The translations under genes and the position numbers were made by a program. 64,000 nt of DNA, from the NCBI RefSeq assembly GCF_007954625.1, contig NZ_CP042420.1:310001-374000 (forward strand), read 5' to 3'. Positions 1-8,735 of this stretch are shown piece after piece (within the stretch, counting starts at the first letter, position 1; every line of letters starts with the position of its first letter). Under the pieces are notes generated by a model that ran no database searches, was not told where the DNA came from, and saw only the letters and a program-made list of their open reading frames with translations. This stretch comes from Leuconostoc lactis (GTDB taxonomy: Bacteria > Bacillota > Bacilli > Lactobacillales > Lactobacillaceae).

Positions 1-294
1 ACCAATTTGATCACGAATGGCCTTTAACACCTTCCCAGACTCCGGTGATGAAAAGGAAAAACTGCCACGATCTGTATCAATTCGGAAACGCCGACTGACT
101 TGATGCCGCGAAACATTCGCATACACCGCCGTCACGTTCGCCCAAGGAATTTGAATATAGTCAGCCACGTTATTATCATTAAAAAATTCAAATGCGCGAT
201 CACCCACTAGAAATTTACCGTATTGCGCACCAATACCTAAATACGAAATCCCTTTAGCTGTTAACGCTACTTTAGTATTCAGTGATTGTACCAT
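1..294 (-). CDS. manO: DUF956 family protein (ManO-like), 3' end cut off by the window
   Basis: Translating the complement from the ATG at 292-294 gives 98 open codons (MVQSLNTKVALTAKG...) running off the window edge. A GAGGAGGG ribosome site lies just upstream. The protein looks like the DUF956 family, small cytoplasmic proteins usually encoded after the IID gene of mannose PTS operons, and it sits exactly there. The family's molecular function is not established; a role in operon regulation has been proposed because of its position. The visible part is soluble, with no membrane segment. A weak hairpin lies between manZ and this gene, so its expression may be lower than that of the PTS genes. 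Confidence 0.8.
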   Translation of the reverse strand, partial: MVQSLNTKVALTAKGISYLGIGAQYGKFLVGDRAFEFFNDNNVADYIQIPWANVTAVYANVSRHQVSRRFRIDTDRGSFSFSSPESGKVLKAIRDQIG

Positions 295-374
295 TCTGAT
301 TACCCTCCTCACCTATCATACTTTAATCGTATCATTAAATGATAGGCATACTCAATAACTTTTCTTTTATGTAC

Positions 375-407
375 AAAGGCGCTCGTCTAAAATGACGGGC
401 GCCCTTT
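375..407 (-). terminator. Hairpin between manZ and the DUF956 gene
   Basis: A 10-bp stem (378-387 pairing with 394-403, one G-U pair) around a 6-base loop. On the minus strand it is followed by only a short T run, so it may be a partial terminator or processing site that lowers readthrough from manZ into the DUF956 gene. Confidence 0.5.
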
Positions 408-429
408 ATCGTAATAATTTAATTCATGC

Positions 430-1344
430 TTACATGATGTGCAAGGCATGCATGATGATTCCGAAGACGAAGATACCAACAATCATTGCAATTGGTGACA
501 CGTTCTTCTTCAACAACCACATAGCCAAGAATGTCAATGCCAATCCCATCAAACCAGGTACCAAACTATCCAAGTTTGCTTGCAATGTGTTTGGTGCCAT
601 CTTTGTCAATGACAAACCAGCAGCTTGATCACTCAAAATTTGTTGCAACTTACCACCGGTCACAGCACCACTTGGGAAATCAATGTAAGCCCCTTCAGCT
701 AACTTCTTAGCTGGTAGGTTAACGACAAACTTGATTGAAACCCAACGCTCAACCAGAACGGCCAAGATAAACATTCCCAGGATTGAGGCACCCTTAGTGA
801 TGTCCTTCAAGAGGCCACCTGACAAGTCTTGTGTAATCGCAGAACCGGCCTTATAACCGAATTCTTGGGTATACCAGATAAATGACATACGAATCAAGTT
901 CCACAAAACGAAGAACAAGATTGGACCAAGAATATTACCAGAAAGGGCCAATGAGGCACCTAGCGCACCTAAGATTGGACGCACTGTGAACCAGAAGACC
1001 GGATCACCAATACCAGCCAAAGGTCCCATCATACCAATCTTCACACCTTGAATTGCTGTATCATCAATCGCTGCACCATTGGCACGTTCTTCTTCCAGCG
1101 CCAAAGTTACACCAATGATTGGTGAAGCAACATAAGGATGTGTGTTAAAGAATTCCAAGTGACGCTTTAAAGCGGCTACTCGATCTTCTTTTGTTGTATA
1201 TAATTTCTTAATTGCTGGGATCAAGGCATAAGCCCAACCCACGTTTTGCATACGTTCGTAGTTCCATGAACCTTGTAAGAACTGTGAACGCCATGCAACA
1301 GATAGACGATCACTACGTGTTAATTCAATTTTTTCAGCCATCAT
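430..1344 (-). CDS. manZ: PTS mannose-family transporter subunit IID
   Basis: 304 residues, normal length for IID of the mannose/fructose/sorbose (Man) PTS family. With IIC it forms the membrane channel that takes up mannose, glucose and related hexoses while phosphorylating them. The N-terminal half is cytoplasmic and contains the family segment GMMGPLAGIGDP near residue 108; hydrophobic segments follow and the protein ends in a hydrophobic helix. The start is one of two adjacent ATGs behind AGGAAGGAG (1344 or 1341). It lies 11 bases after manY in the order IIAB-IIC-IID. Control is expected from the cre-bearing promoter upstream of manX. Confidence 0.95.
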   Translation of the reverse strand: MMAEKIELTRSDRLSVAWRSQFLQGSWNYERMQNVGWAYALIPAIKKLYTTKEDRVAALKRHLEFFNTHPYVASPIIGVTLALEEERANGAAIDDTAIQGVKIGMMGPLAGIGDPVFWFTVRPILGALGASLALSGNILGPILFFVLWNLIRMSFIWYTQEFGYKAGSAITQDLSGGLLKDITKGASILGMFILAVLVERWVSIKFVVNLPAKKLAEGAYIDFPSGAVTGGKLQQILSDQAAGLSLTKMAPNTLQANLDSLVPGLMGLALTFLAMWLLKKNVSPIAMIVGIFVFGIIMHALHIM

Positions 1345-1355
1345 GTTGCTCCTTC

Positions 1356-2165
1356 CTAGTATTGATCCAAAATTTCACCGACTGGGTCGCCCGAGCCGTT
1401 GCCATTTGAACCACCGCCACCGTTACCACCCATCTTTGATAGGTTAAGGTAGATAAGAGCCAAGGCCACACCGATTGCACCAAGTGCGATCAATGTGAGT
1501 TGACTTACAGCGGCCAAGGCAAAACCAATTGCGAAGAATGGCCATACTTCGCGTGTTGCCATCATGTTGATAACCAATGCGTAACCAACGGCGACAACCA
1601 TACCACCACCGATAGCCATACCACCAGTCAACCATTCTGGCATTGCTGCCAAAGCATTTTGAACAGCTGACGCAGGGACTGCAATCAACAAAGCAGCTGG
1701 GATCGCAATACGCAAACCTTGCAACAAGATACCAATCAAGTGGTAACGTTCAATTGCACGATAGTTACCGTCCTTGGCAGCCGCATCGGCACCGTGCGTC
1801 AAACCAACAGAAATGGTACGCACGATCATTGTCAAGAACAAACCAGCAACAGCCAAAGGAATAGCTGAAGCAACGGCCACAGAGATACCTGTTGGCGTGA
1901 AGTTATTACCCTTAATCATGATAATCGCTGAAGCGACAGAAGCCAAGGCCACGTCCGGTGCAACAGCGGCACCGATGTTAGCCCAACCTAAGGCGATCAT
2001 TTGCAATGAACCACCAAGGATAATACCTGCAGTCAAATGGCCAGTGACCAAACCAATTAATGTTGCCGAAACCAATGGTTGGTGAATTTGAAATTCATCC
2101 AAAATACCTTCCATACCTGCGAAGAAGGCAATGATTACGACTAAAACCATTGAGATAATAGACAT
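1356..2165 (-). CDS. manY: PTS mannose-family transporter subunit IIC
   Basis: 269 residues, very hydrophobic with several membrane segments, typical of IIC subunits that carry the sugar-binding site of Man-family PTS permeases. The first residues form a membrane helix; the C-terminus is a glycine/asparagine-rich tail (residues about 250-262) followed by acidic residues, a common IIC feature. A clear GGAAAGG ribosome site precedes the ATG. It lies between manX and manZ in one operon. The substrate (mannose/glucose) is inferred from the family and from manA next door, not from sequence. Confidence 0.95.
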   Translation of the reverse strand: MSIISMVLVVIIAFFAGMEGILDEFQIHQPLVSATLIGLVTGHLTAGIILGGSLQMIALGWANIGAAVAPDVALASVASAIIMIKGNNFTPTGISVAVASAIPLAVAGLFLTMIVRTISVGLTHGADAAAKDGNYRAIERYHLIGILLQGLRIAIPAALLIAVPASAVQNALAAMPEWLTGGMAIGGGMVVAVGYALVINMMATREVWPFFAIGFALAAVSQLTLIALGAIGVALALIYLNLSKMGGNGGGGSNGNGSGDPVGEILDQY

Positions 2166-2202
2166 ATGTTAAACACCTTTCCTAATCAACGTTTCAAAAG
2201 TC

Positions 2203-3165
2203 TTATTGAACGTTAGCTTTTTTAATTAAGTCAAACAAGTTGGCCTTGCTATCACTTGGCACCTTGCGGACGTCAAATTCAACACCCAAGTCACGTAACT
2301 TTTCAAATGCTTCAACGTCTGCCTTGTCCATTGATAAGACCTTGTTGACCATCGTTTTACCTTCAGAATGCGCCATTGAACCGACATTAAGTGTCTTAAT
2401 TGGCACACCACCTTCAACGGCACGGAGAACATCTTGCACTGTTTCAAACAACAAGAGTGCATCAACGCCACCGAAACGATCGTCCTTGGCGACTTCTTCC
2501 ATCTTGCTGATTGGCACGATGTTCGCCTTCACACCGTTTGGTGCTGCTTGCTTGATCAAGTTCTTACGCAATTCATCACGGGCAACCGCGTCAGAAACAA
2601 CGATAATACGGTTAGCCTTTGAATATGGCGTCCAAGCTGTCGCCACTTGACCGTGCAACAAACGTGTATCCAAACGTGCCAAATTGATGTTGATGTGACC
2701 TGGCTTCAAACCATCAGTCGCACCAGCTTTAGCTTCGGCCTTTTCTGACGCCGCTGGTTTTGCTTCTTCAGCTTCTGGCACTGACTTCACACCATCTTTT
2801 GAGACTGGCACTAAGTACTTCGCCAAATCAGCTGCTGAATTCATCCCTAGGCGACCGCCATAAGCTTCAATCAACATTGGCAAGTTCAACCCAGACACAA
2901 TCGCGACGTGTTCTGGATTTTGTTGTTGGATGAGGCTGGCACGGTTAAACGGTGAACCACCCCACAAGTCAACCAAGAACAATGTGTCGTCGTCATTATC
3001 AAACTTTGCCAAGGCATCTTGATAATGCTTATCTAAATCGTCTGGTCCTTCAGTCGGCTGGAATGTCACGACTTCAACGTTTTCTTGTTCACCGAAAATC
3101 ATTGAACCCGACATGATAATGCCTTTTGCAAAGTCACCATGACTAGCAACAATAAGATTAACCAT
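2203..3165 (-). CDS. manX: PTS mannose-family fused IIAB component
   Basis: Cytoplasmic phosphocarrier that passes phosphate from HPr to the incoming sugar. The IIA domain (about residues 1-125) has the phospho-histidine in VASHGDF (His9). An Ala/Glu/Lys/Pro-rich linker (about 127-152) leads to the IIB domain with phospho-histidine His171 in RLLHGQV. I start at the ATG at 3165 rather than 18 bases upstream because AGAAGGAGA sits right before it and family members begin MVxLIVASHG. At 320 residues it has the usual fused IIAB length. First gene of manX-manY-manZ-DUF956; the promoter lies 35-65 bases upstream and overlaps a cre site. Confidence 0.95.
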   Translation of the reverse strand: MVNLIVASHGDFAKGIIMSGSMIFGEQENVEVVTFQPTEGPDDLDKHYQDALAKFDNDDDTLFLVDLWGGSPFNRASLIQQQNPEHVAIVSGLNLPMLIEAYGGRLGMNSAADLAKYLVPVSKDGVKSVPEAEEAKPAASEKAEAKAGATDGLKPGHININLARLDTRLLHGQVATAWTPYSKANRIIVVSDAVARDELRKNLIKQAAPNGVKANIVPISKMEEVAKDDRFGGVDALLLFETVQDVLRAVEGGVPIKTLNVGSMAHSEGKTMVNKVLSMDKADVEAFEKLRDLGVEFDVRKVPSDSKANLFDLIKKANVQ

Positions 3166-3200
3166 CGATAATCTCCTTCTCAATAAATGTTTACTGTACG

Positions 3201-3237
3201 ATTATATATGAATTTAATCGCGATGTAAACGCTTTCA
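3201..3237 (-). promoter_or_regulatory. man operon promoter with a cre overlapping the -35
   Basis: On the minus strand, TTTACA (3224-3229) and TATAAT (3201-3206) are 17 bases apart, a near-consensus vegetative promoter. The sequence TGAAAGCGTTTACA (3224-3237) matches the CcpA cre consensus and contains the whole -35 box, so CcpA binding should block RNA polymerase. I see no -24/-12 sigma-54 promoter, which is used for mannose PTS operons in some lactobacilli. Confidence 0.8.
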
Positions 3238-3296
3238 CAATAAATATTATTGCCGTTATTGTTTACAGTCATTAGTATACATCATTGTTAATGAAA

Positions 3297-3310
3297 AGTA
3301 AACGCTTTCA
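3297..3310 (-). promoter_or_regulatory. Second cre site upstream of the man operon
   Basis: TGAAAGCGTTTACT on the minus strand is a close match to the cre consensus. Its centre lies 73 bp from that of the first cre. It may add to CcpA control or help loop the DNA. It lies in the manA-manX intergenic region. Confidence 0.6.
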
Positions 3311-3361
3311 TTACATTTTTGCAAGCTTTTTACACGCGCTTTCCTGAAAACAGCTCTGCCC

Positions 3362-4342
3362 TTAATTATCAAGATATGACAGCTCTTGTTCACGATAACT
3401 TGTTGGGGTTATAAAGCTGACAATCACTTCACCATAACCCGATAATGTATAATTACCGGTATCTTTTAGCATGATAAAATTATCGCCTTTTTTAAGGTGG
3501 TACGTCGTCCCTTCAGCCGTCAAAGTTAAGTCCCCGGCAATCACATTAAACAATTCGTAGTCATGGTGCTGGTTAAAATGACTTTCCCCACGAACAGATA
3601 ACTTATCGATGGTGAACTTAGGCGACGTCAGTAAACGCGTCAAGATTGTTTGATCTTGCAACCGCGATCTCTGGTTCAAGATTGGATCAACATGGGGCGC
3701 TTTAGTGACACTCAGTGCGGCATCAATTTGCAATGATCGTGGTTGCTGCGTTGTGGCATCCACGCGATCAAAGTCATAGAAACGATAAGTCGAATCGGAA
3801 CTTTGTTGGATTTCTAGGGCTAATACGCCAGCGCCCAAGGCATGAAAAGTCCCAGCTGGGACATAAAAGAAATCCCCCTTTTGCACCGGAATTGTACGCA
3901 GTAATTGCGACCATTCACGTTCGTCAACCATTGTTTTTAAAGCTGACTTAGTGGAGGCGTGATGACCATAGTATAACTTGGCGTCAGGTGTGGCATCTAA
4001 GATATACCAGCTTTCCGTCTTGCCAAAGTTTTCAGATGATTGCTTATCATTCGGATGTACCTGAATTGATAAGTTTTCTTGGGCATCTAAAATTTTGGCT
4101 AATAAAGGAAATGCCTGTTCAGGATCATGCCCGCCAAATAGTTCTGGTCGTTCTGTCCACAACTGAGCTAAGTCTTGCCCGGCAAACTCACCTTGCGTAA
4201 TCTTTGAGACCCCATTGTCATGCGCGGAAATCACCCATGCCTCGCCCACGTGGTCGGATGGCAACTGATAGCCAAACGTCGCTAATTTTGTGCCACCCCA
4301 AATTTTTTCCTGTAAAACTGGTGCTAACATCAGGATTGTCAT
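3362..4342 (-). CDS. manA: Mannose-6-phosphate isomerase, class I
   Basis: 326 residues, matching the small Firmicute ManA type. It interconverts mannose-6-phosphate (the product of the PTS beside it) and fructose-6-phosphate, feeding glycolysis. Visible motifs are KIWGG near the start, GEAWVISAH (about 31-39), the zinc-ligand region SIQVHPND (about 93-100) and the FFYVPAGTFHALG segment (about 158-170). The ribosome site GGAG is 14 bases before the ATG, rather far. A cre lies upstream. No convincing terminator follows, so transcription could run on into the man operon. Confidence 0.93.
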   Translation of the reverse strand: MTILMLAPVLQEKIWGGTKLATFGYQLPSDHVGEAWVISAHDNGVSKITQGEFAGQDLAQLWTERPELFGGHDPEQAFPLLAKILDAQENLSIQVHPNDKQSSENFGKTESWYILDATPDAKLYYGHHASTKSALKTMVDEREWSQLLRTIPVQKGDFFYVPAGTFHALGAGVLALEIQQSSDSTYRFYDFDRVDATTQQPRSLQIDAALSVTKAPHVDPILNQRSRLQDQTILTRLLTSPKFTIDKLSVRGESHFNQHHDYELFNVIAGDLTLTAEGTTYHLKKGDNFIMLKDTGNYTLSGYGEVIVSFITPTSYREQELSYLDN

Positions 4343-4395
4343 AATAGCGTTTTGATCTCCTTTTTGATTATTTTATATACAATGATAATAAAAAT

Positions 4396-4409
4396 TGTAT
4401 GCGCTTTCA
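4396..4409 (-). promoter_or_regulatory. cre site upstream of manA
   Basis: TGAAAGCGCATACA on the minus strand fits the CcpA operator consensus. It lies about 55 bases before the manA start; a TATAAA-type -10 candidate is just downstream of it. It suggests carbon catabolite control shared with the man operon. Confidence 0.65.
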
Positions 4410-4461
4410 TTTTATCATATTTTGGCTGTTTTTGGCGGTATCTTCCTATTTGTCTTGTCCA

Positions 4462-4498
4462 CATAAAAAGACTAAACACCCATGCGTGTTTAGTCTTT
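4462..4498 (-). terminator. Terminator after the nitroreductase gene
   Basis: Perfect 13-bp inverted repeat (4467-4479 with 4486-4498), 6-base loop, ending in a run of T on the minus strand. It ends the nitroreductase transcript before manA. Confidence 0.85.
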
Positions 4499-4514
4499 AA
4501 ACTGTCGTGTGACG

Positions 4515-5288
4515 TTATGATAGGCGAAAGCCTTTTTGCTTTGGATAGTTGTTCAAACCCGTATAGTCACGTGGTCGTGTCAAAAGTTTCGTATTATTTT
4601 GCACCCAGGAACTATCAACACCCCGATCGGCATAATAGGTGGTCATCGTTTGATCATACGCCGTGACGGCTGCCACCATTTGGTCTTGATCATAATGATT
4701 TTTCATCCACATCCCAGCCATTGGTAACTTTGGCTTAATGCCAGGTTCTTGTGCTGGGTAGCCAATCGAAAAGCCCATGACTGCTTTCACGAACTTTGGT
4801 AATTGTAAATGTTGTTCATATAATTCAAAGGCGCCTAGTGCCCCAGCCATGGTCACACTGCCCAGACCAAGCGCTTCTGCGGCTACTTGGGCGCGTCCCA
4901 AAGCGACACCAGCCGACACAATGCCACCCTCTAACATAGCATACGTCGATAGTCGTTCCTCAGCTAAGGCACGTACTTCCGGTGTTAAACCAATCAAGTC
5001 TTTATTAAAGTCGACGGCAACCACAAAATAACGGGCGGCACTTTCAATATAAGTCATCCCGACTTGTGCTGTAATTTCCGCCTTCAATGCTTGGTCAGTA
5101 ATTTCAATAAAAGTGACTGGTTGGTAATTATTCATGTTTGGTCCCGCATTGGCAGCAGATAAAATCGTTGTCACAATGTCATCGGTGACCGGTTCATTCG
5201 TATAAGCACGAATTGAACGATGGTTATTCAATAAATCTAAAACTGGATTTGACATGTGTTGTTGTCTTGCAACGCGCATCGAGCCCAT
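4515..5288 (-). CDS. NADPH-dependent nitroreductase family protein
   Basis: FMN-binding nitroreductase-fold protein. The family signature HRSIRAYTNEPV lies near residue 23 and the NAGPNMNNYQPV segment near 47-58; GLGSVTMAG in the middle is typical of the NfsA/Frp-like group. The C-terminal tail (RPRDYTGLNNYPKQKGF) also matches that group. Substrates (quinones, nitro compounds, flavin) cannot be told from sequence. I start at the ATG at 5288 because GAAAGGA lies 9 bases upstream; starting at 5255 would give the shorter form most relatives have. It is divergent from the next gene and followed by its own terminator. Confidence 0.8.
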   Translation of the reverse strand: MGSMRVARQQHMSNPVLDLLNNHRSIRAYTNEPVTDDIVTTILSAANAGPNMNNYQPVTFIEITDQALKAEITAQVGMTYIESAARYFVVAVDFNKDLIGLTPEVRALAEERLSTYAMLEGGIVSAGVALGRAQVAAEALGLGSVTMAGALGAFELYEQHLQLPKFVKAVMGFSIGYPAQEPGIKPKLPMAGMWMKNHYDQDQMVAAVTAYDQTMTTYYADRGVDSSWVQNNTKLLTRPRDYTGLNNYPKQKGFRLS

Positions 5289-5371
5289 GTTGCAAGATCC
5301 TTTCGTTTTGTGATACATAGATTTTACCATTTTTTTATGATAAAATGATAAGAATATTAGTGGAGGCAGTT

Positions 5372-5860
5372 ATGCAATTTGGACGATTCCGTATCGGTTT
5401 ACGGACGCTAAAAACAGCCATGGCGGTCATGTTAATCATTGCCGTCTATTATTTCTTTAACCGTCCCCCATTTGTCGCTGCTTTAGCGGCTGTCTTTGCT
5501 TTACGTGAAAGTTGGGATCAAACGCTGAGTTTTGCTAAGATCCGTTTAATTTCAAACACCGTTGGTGGCTTACTCGCCTTGGTCTACTTTCTCATTTATA
5601 CGCAAACTGACCACGCTGACTGGGTCGCAATTATCATCCTCCCACTGCTTGTGATTATCACCATTGTTTTCTTAGATGGTTTTAATTTTAATAGTGGGGT
5701 TATCGGCGCACTTGCTGCTTTATTGATGATTGCCTTAAATATTCCAGCTGGTGCGACGGTTGTCTACGTGATTGATCGTATTGCAGATACATTTGTGGGG
5801 GTCTTAGTGGCTATTGGTGTGAACCGATTTGCTTCACCGCAAACAAAAAAGAAGGCGTAA
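5372..5860 (+). CDS. Aromatic acid exporter family (ArAE/DUF939-like) membrane protein
   Basis: 162 residues from the ATG preceded by GGAGG (5362-5366). It starts with an amphipathic RIGLRTLKTA segment, followed by four to five hydrophobic helices. This matches the N-terminal membrane half of FUSC/ArAE proteins (compare YgaE and YqjA-like); the cytoplasmic C-terminal half of full-length members is missing, as in other short Firmicute forms. Transport substrate unknown. It stands alone on the plus strand with a terminator overlapping its stop codon. Confidence 0.7.
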   Translation: MQFGRFRIGLRTLKTAMAVMLIIAVYYFFNRPPFVAALAAVFALRESWDQTLSFAKIRLISNTVGGLLALVYFLIYTQTDHADWVAIIILPLLVIITIVFLDGFNFNSGVIGALAALLMIALNIPAGATVVYVIDRIADTFVGVLVAIGVNRFASPQTKKKA

Positions 5861-5875
5861 ACCTTCTTTTTTTGT
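5848..5875 (+). terminator. Terminator of the ArAE-like gene
   Basis: 8-bp stem AAAGAAGG/CCTTCTTT (5848-5855 with 5862-5869) followed by a T run. The left arm overlaps the stop codon region. Confidence 0.8.
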
Positions 5876-5885
5876 TTGCTATCAT

Positions 5886-6716
5886 TTATGAAGTGCTGGC
5901 TAAACCAAAATAATCTTCGATTGTTGCTAACACCCCATCGTTAACATTCGTGTTCAAGGCACGCTTATCCACAGCCTGTAACATAAATGGTTCGGCATTT
6001 GGCATCACATAGCCATGTTCGTATTTCTGCAGCATTTCTAAATCGTTGCCATTATCACCAAAGGTCATCACTTCACGATCTAAAATGTCATAGTAGTCTT
6101 GCAAAACTTGCAACCCAGTCGCTTTGTCGACCCCTTTACCCAACACATCAACGGAACCAAATCCTGATCCCGTCGCATGGAGTTCATCGCCAAAGACTTG
6201 TCGCAATTCAGCAACGTGCTGTTGTACTTCATCATTTGGCCAGACAAATGTCACTTCTAAAATGTGGTCATCAACTTCCATCAATTTTTCCACTTGCTTC
6301 ACATTTGGATAAAATTGAAAGACCATATCAGCGACCGGACCTGTAGCATGGTTAGAGACATACGTTGCCTTATCACCCGTCATGATAATAATATTTTCAG
6401 CTGATTCAGGATTCTTGGCATTCCATTCAATCACTTGATGTAATTGTGCTGGCGACAAATGAACAGAATAGAGTTGTTCATCCGGTGTGGCCACCATGGC
6501 GCCATTTGATCCCACAAAATTGATTTCATAGCCTTTCGCAATTGTGGGGGCAAAAAGTTGTTGCAAGTTTTTAACTTGCCGGCCCGAAGCCGCTACAAAG
6601 CGGACATCCTTTTCTTGAAGCTGATCCAAGACACGTTCAAAACGGTGACGATTATACTCATCATTTGCTGTCAAAAAAGTCCCGTCCATATCAGACGCAA
6701 TCATTTTGATTGTCAT
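5886..6716 (-). CDS. Cof-type HAD-IIB phosphatase
   Basis: 276 residues. The HAD motif I DMDGTFL is at about residues 9-15, with a nucleophile Asp and a general acid Asp. Motif II lies at SGRQ, and motif IV is TFGDNGNDLEML near 220. The large cap between (about 85-200) places it in subclass IIB (Cof/YidA type), sugar-phosphate or nucleotide phosphatases. The physiological substrate cannot be deduced. GGAG ribosome site 10 bases before the ATG. Single gene; the next upstream gene on this strand has its own terminator. Confidence 0.88.
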   Translation of the reverse strand: MTIKMIASDMDGTFLTANDEYNRHRFERVLDQLQEKDVRFVAASGRQVKNLQQLFAPTIAKGYEINFVGSNGAMVATPDEQLYSVHLSPAQLHQVIEWNAKNPESAENIIIMTGDKATYVSNHATGPVADMVFQFYPNVKQVEKLMEVDDHILEVTFVWPNDEVQQHVAELRQVFGDELHATGSGFGSVDVLGKGVDKATGLQVLQDYYDILDREVMTFGDNGNDLEMLQKYEHGYVMPNAEPFMLQAVDKRALNTNVNDGVLATIEDYFGLASTS

Positions 6717-6851
6717 TCACAACACACTCCTTTTAAATATCGGTCGTTTACTAAAACAAATTTGTCGTGCACAAGCCATACCTGCATATCTTGTCAACCA
6801 CGTCATGAATTAGCCCACAATATTTTAATTATAGCATAGTCTTGAATAACT

Positions 6852-6872
6852 AAAAAAGCCGCCAACGGCGGG
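6852..6872 (-). terminator. Terminator of the femX/rex unit
   Basis: Hairpin CCGCC/GGCGG (6859-6871) with three-base loop, followed on the minus strand by CTTTTTTA. It ends right at the femX stop codon. Confidence 0.85.
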
Positions 6873-7910
6873 TTATTTAAATTGTTCAAGATAAGTTTCA
6901 TAGGCTGTTTCATCCACAACCCAATCCAGTTCACCAATATATTCGGCTTGTGGATCGTGATAAGCAAAGCCGTGCTTAAATTTATAGAGGCCATCTTCGG
7001 GTACAAAATCTCCAACACCGCCAAAATCGTATTCGACTTTGCCAAGTGCCAGACCCCATTTTAGCATTTCCCATTGCACAGCATATGGGCCATAGTGCTT
7101 AGCATATTGCCGATCAGAACCGGCATACATATACCAAATTTCATCACCATAGCTAAAACCAATGCCACTGGCAATCACGCGACCTTCAAAGTGTGCTAGG
7201 AACACTTTAAATAAGCCTGTGCCAGCCCATAATTGTTGCATACGCAAGAAGTAATCAATTGGCCGGTGAGTAATCCCTTGTGCCGCAGCCATCATCACAT
7301 AAGTCTCAAAAAAGGCGCGCACATCCGCTTCAGAATCACCAGCAGTCACGGTAACGCCATCTTTGGCCGCGCGACGGATTTGGTTACGATAATCACGTTT
7401 GAAGTGTAACATCAATTCTTCTGCCGTCGTAATCGGTGTCGCACCCTCGCCACGACCATCATAATACAACACCACATTTTTGCGTGGTTGGATATTCCCA
7501 TGCATGTGGTGAATCTCACGATTACGTGTCACAAAACCGGCTGCTTGATATTCGGCATTCAACGCATCGCTATAGGCCACTTCAGGGTCCAAACGAATGA
7601 GGAAGACATTATCTGGCAAGGCCGCCAAAGCTTCTTGGATCATACTTTTAATCAACGCCACATTATGAATGTCGCCAATCGGTCCGCGACCAGCATATCC
7701 CAGCAACTTGCCCGGCACAGCTTCAACCGTTAACACTGTTAAGACTGCATCAATTTGCCCCGCCGTTTCATGGTAAACATAAACATGACCCCAATTCGCT
7801 TTGAGTTCACCCCATAGCGGATCTTGGGTCACCTGGCCACGTGGATCCTCACGAACAAAACGTTGATACGCCTGTACTTTTTCTTGATCATTTAAATCTA
7901 AAATCGGCAT
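6873..7910 (-). CDS. femX: FemXAB-family peptidoglycan interpeptide bridge aminoacyltransferase
   Basis: 345 residues. It transfers an amino acid from aminoacyl-tRNA to the lysine of the cell-wall precursor UDP-MurNAc-pentapeptide or lipid II. It closely resembles the structurally known Weissella viridescens FemX: GQVTQDPLW near residue 25, RLDPEVAYSD near 105, the GITHRPIDYFLRMQ block near 222, and IWYMYAGSDRQYAKHYGPYA near 268. The protein has two GNAT-like subdomains. No coiled-coil insertion is seen, as expected for FemX rather than staphylococcal FemA/B. Co-transcribed with rex, 8 bases after it. The amino acid added (Ala or Ser) is not readable. Confidence 0.88.
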   Translation of the reverse strand: MPILDLNDQEKVQAYQRFVREDPRGQVTQDPLWGELKANWGHVYVYHETAGQIDAVLTVLTVEAVPGKLLGYAGRGPIGDIHNVALIKSMIQEALAALPDNVFLIRLDPEVAYSDALNAEYQAAGFVTRNREIHHMHGNIQPRKNVVLYYDGRGEGATPITTAEELMLHFKRDYRNQIRRAAKDGVTVTAGDSEADVRAFFETYVMMAAAQGITHRPIDYFLRMQQLWAGTGLFKVFLAHFEGRVIASGIGFSYGDEIWYMYAGSDRQYAKHYGPYAVQWEMLKWGLALGKVEYDFGGVGDFVPEDGLYKFKHGFAYHDPQAEYIGELDWVVDETAYETYLEQFK

Positions 7911-7918
7911 GTTAGTTA

Positions 7919-8563
7919 TTATCCTGTCGTAATTGAACCATAGTTTTCAATAAAGTAAACCAATGTTTGCAATTCATTGGTCAAATCCACATTTTGCACA
8001 CGCACGCCACTTGGTACCGTCACACGCAAAGGTGTAAAGTTCAAAATCCCTTTAATCCCAGCATCCACAAGTTCATTTGTGATTTCTTGGGCGACACCTT
8101 GTGGTACGGTCAAGATGGCAATGTTAATCCGTTGCGCAGTAATCTGCTCTTTTAATTCAGTCATTGAATAAATCGGCACACCGGCCATAATTGTGCCTGC
8201 ACGTGACTTATCCACGTCAAAAGCCGCTGAAATACGCATGTTAGAAGACTGGTGAAAGTTAAAGTTAAGCAAAGCTTGCCCCAAATTTCCAGCACCAATT
8301 AACGCCACATTAATGAGACTGTCTTGATCCAACACATTGGCAAAGAAATCCAGCAACGCCTTGACATCGTAGCCATAGCCACGCTTGCCTAAGGCACCAA
8401 AATAAGAAAAATCACGACGAATCGTGGCCGCATCAAACTTGATTGCATCGCTTAATTCAGCAGAAGAAATGCGGTCAGTCCCCGCATCGTGTAAAAATGT
8501 TAAGTAGCGGAAATAAATCGGCAAACGCTTTGCGGTCGCACGCGGGATTTTAGGTTGTGTCAT
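7919..8563 (-). CDS. rex: Redox-sensing transcriptional repressor Rex
   Basis: 214 residues. An N-terminal winged-helix domain (about 1-80) with [16 protein letters not shown] and [18 protein letters not shown] is followed by a Rossmann domain with the NADH-binding loop [12 protein letters not shown] (about 87-98). Rex represses fermentation and respiration genes and lets go of DNA when NADH is high. The start at 8563 is chosen for its CTGGAG ribosome site and family start MxxPKIPRAT. A Rex-box-like sequence lies downstream of its own promoter, pointing to autoregulation. Confidence 0.95.
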   Translation of the reverse strand: MTQPKIPRATAKRLPIYFRYLTFLHDAGTDRISSAELSDAIKFDAATIRRDFSYFGALGKRGYGYDVKALLDFFANVLDQDSLINVALIGAGNLGQALLNFNFHQSSNMRISAAFDVDKSRAGTIMAGVPIYSMTELKEQITAQRINIAILTVPQGVAQEITNELVDAGIKGILNFTPLRVTVPSGVRVQNVDLTNELQTLVYFIENYGSITTG

Positions 8564-8653
8564 AATTTTCTCCAGTGTTAATGTCGTTATTATCATGCTT
8601 GTTTCACCAAACGCAGACGTGATTGTCTGATGAAATCGGCACCTTAGATTACT

Positions 8654-8687
8654 TTGTGAACTTTTGCATAACTATTGTACCACAAAA
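8654..8687 (-). promoter_or_regulatory. rex promoter region and Rex-box-like site
   Basis: On the minus strand an extended -10 TGGTACAAT (TACAAT at 8674-8679) is followed at 8654-8671 by TTATGCAAAAGTTCACAA. This matches about 15 of 18 positions of the Rex operator TTGTGAA-N4-TTCACAA, with one perfect half-site. The position just downstream of -10 suits repression. Confidence 0.55.
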
Positions 8688-8735
8688 ATAAGGATCGCAA
8701 CAAAAGATCGTGATAGATTCACAATCTTATTACGA

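Noticed and set aside
4352..4666. 104-residue plus-strand frame across the manA/nitroreductase gap
   Set aside because: It runs through a terminator and into the antisense of the nitroreductase gene; no ribosome site.
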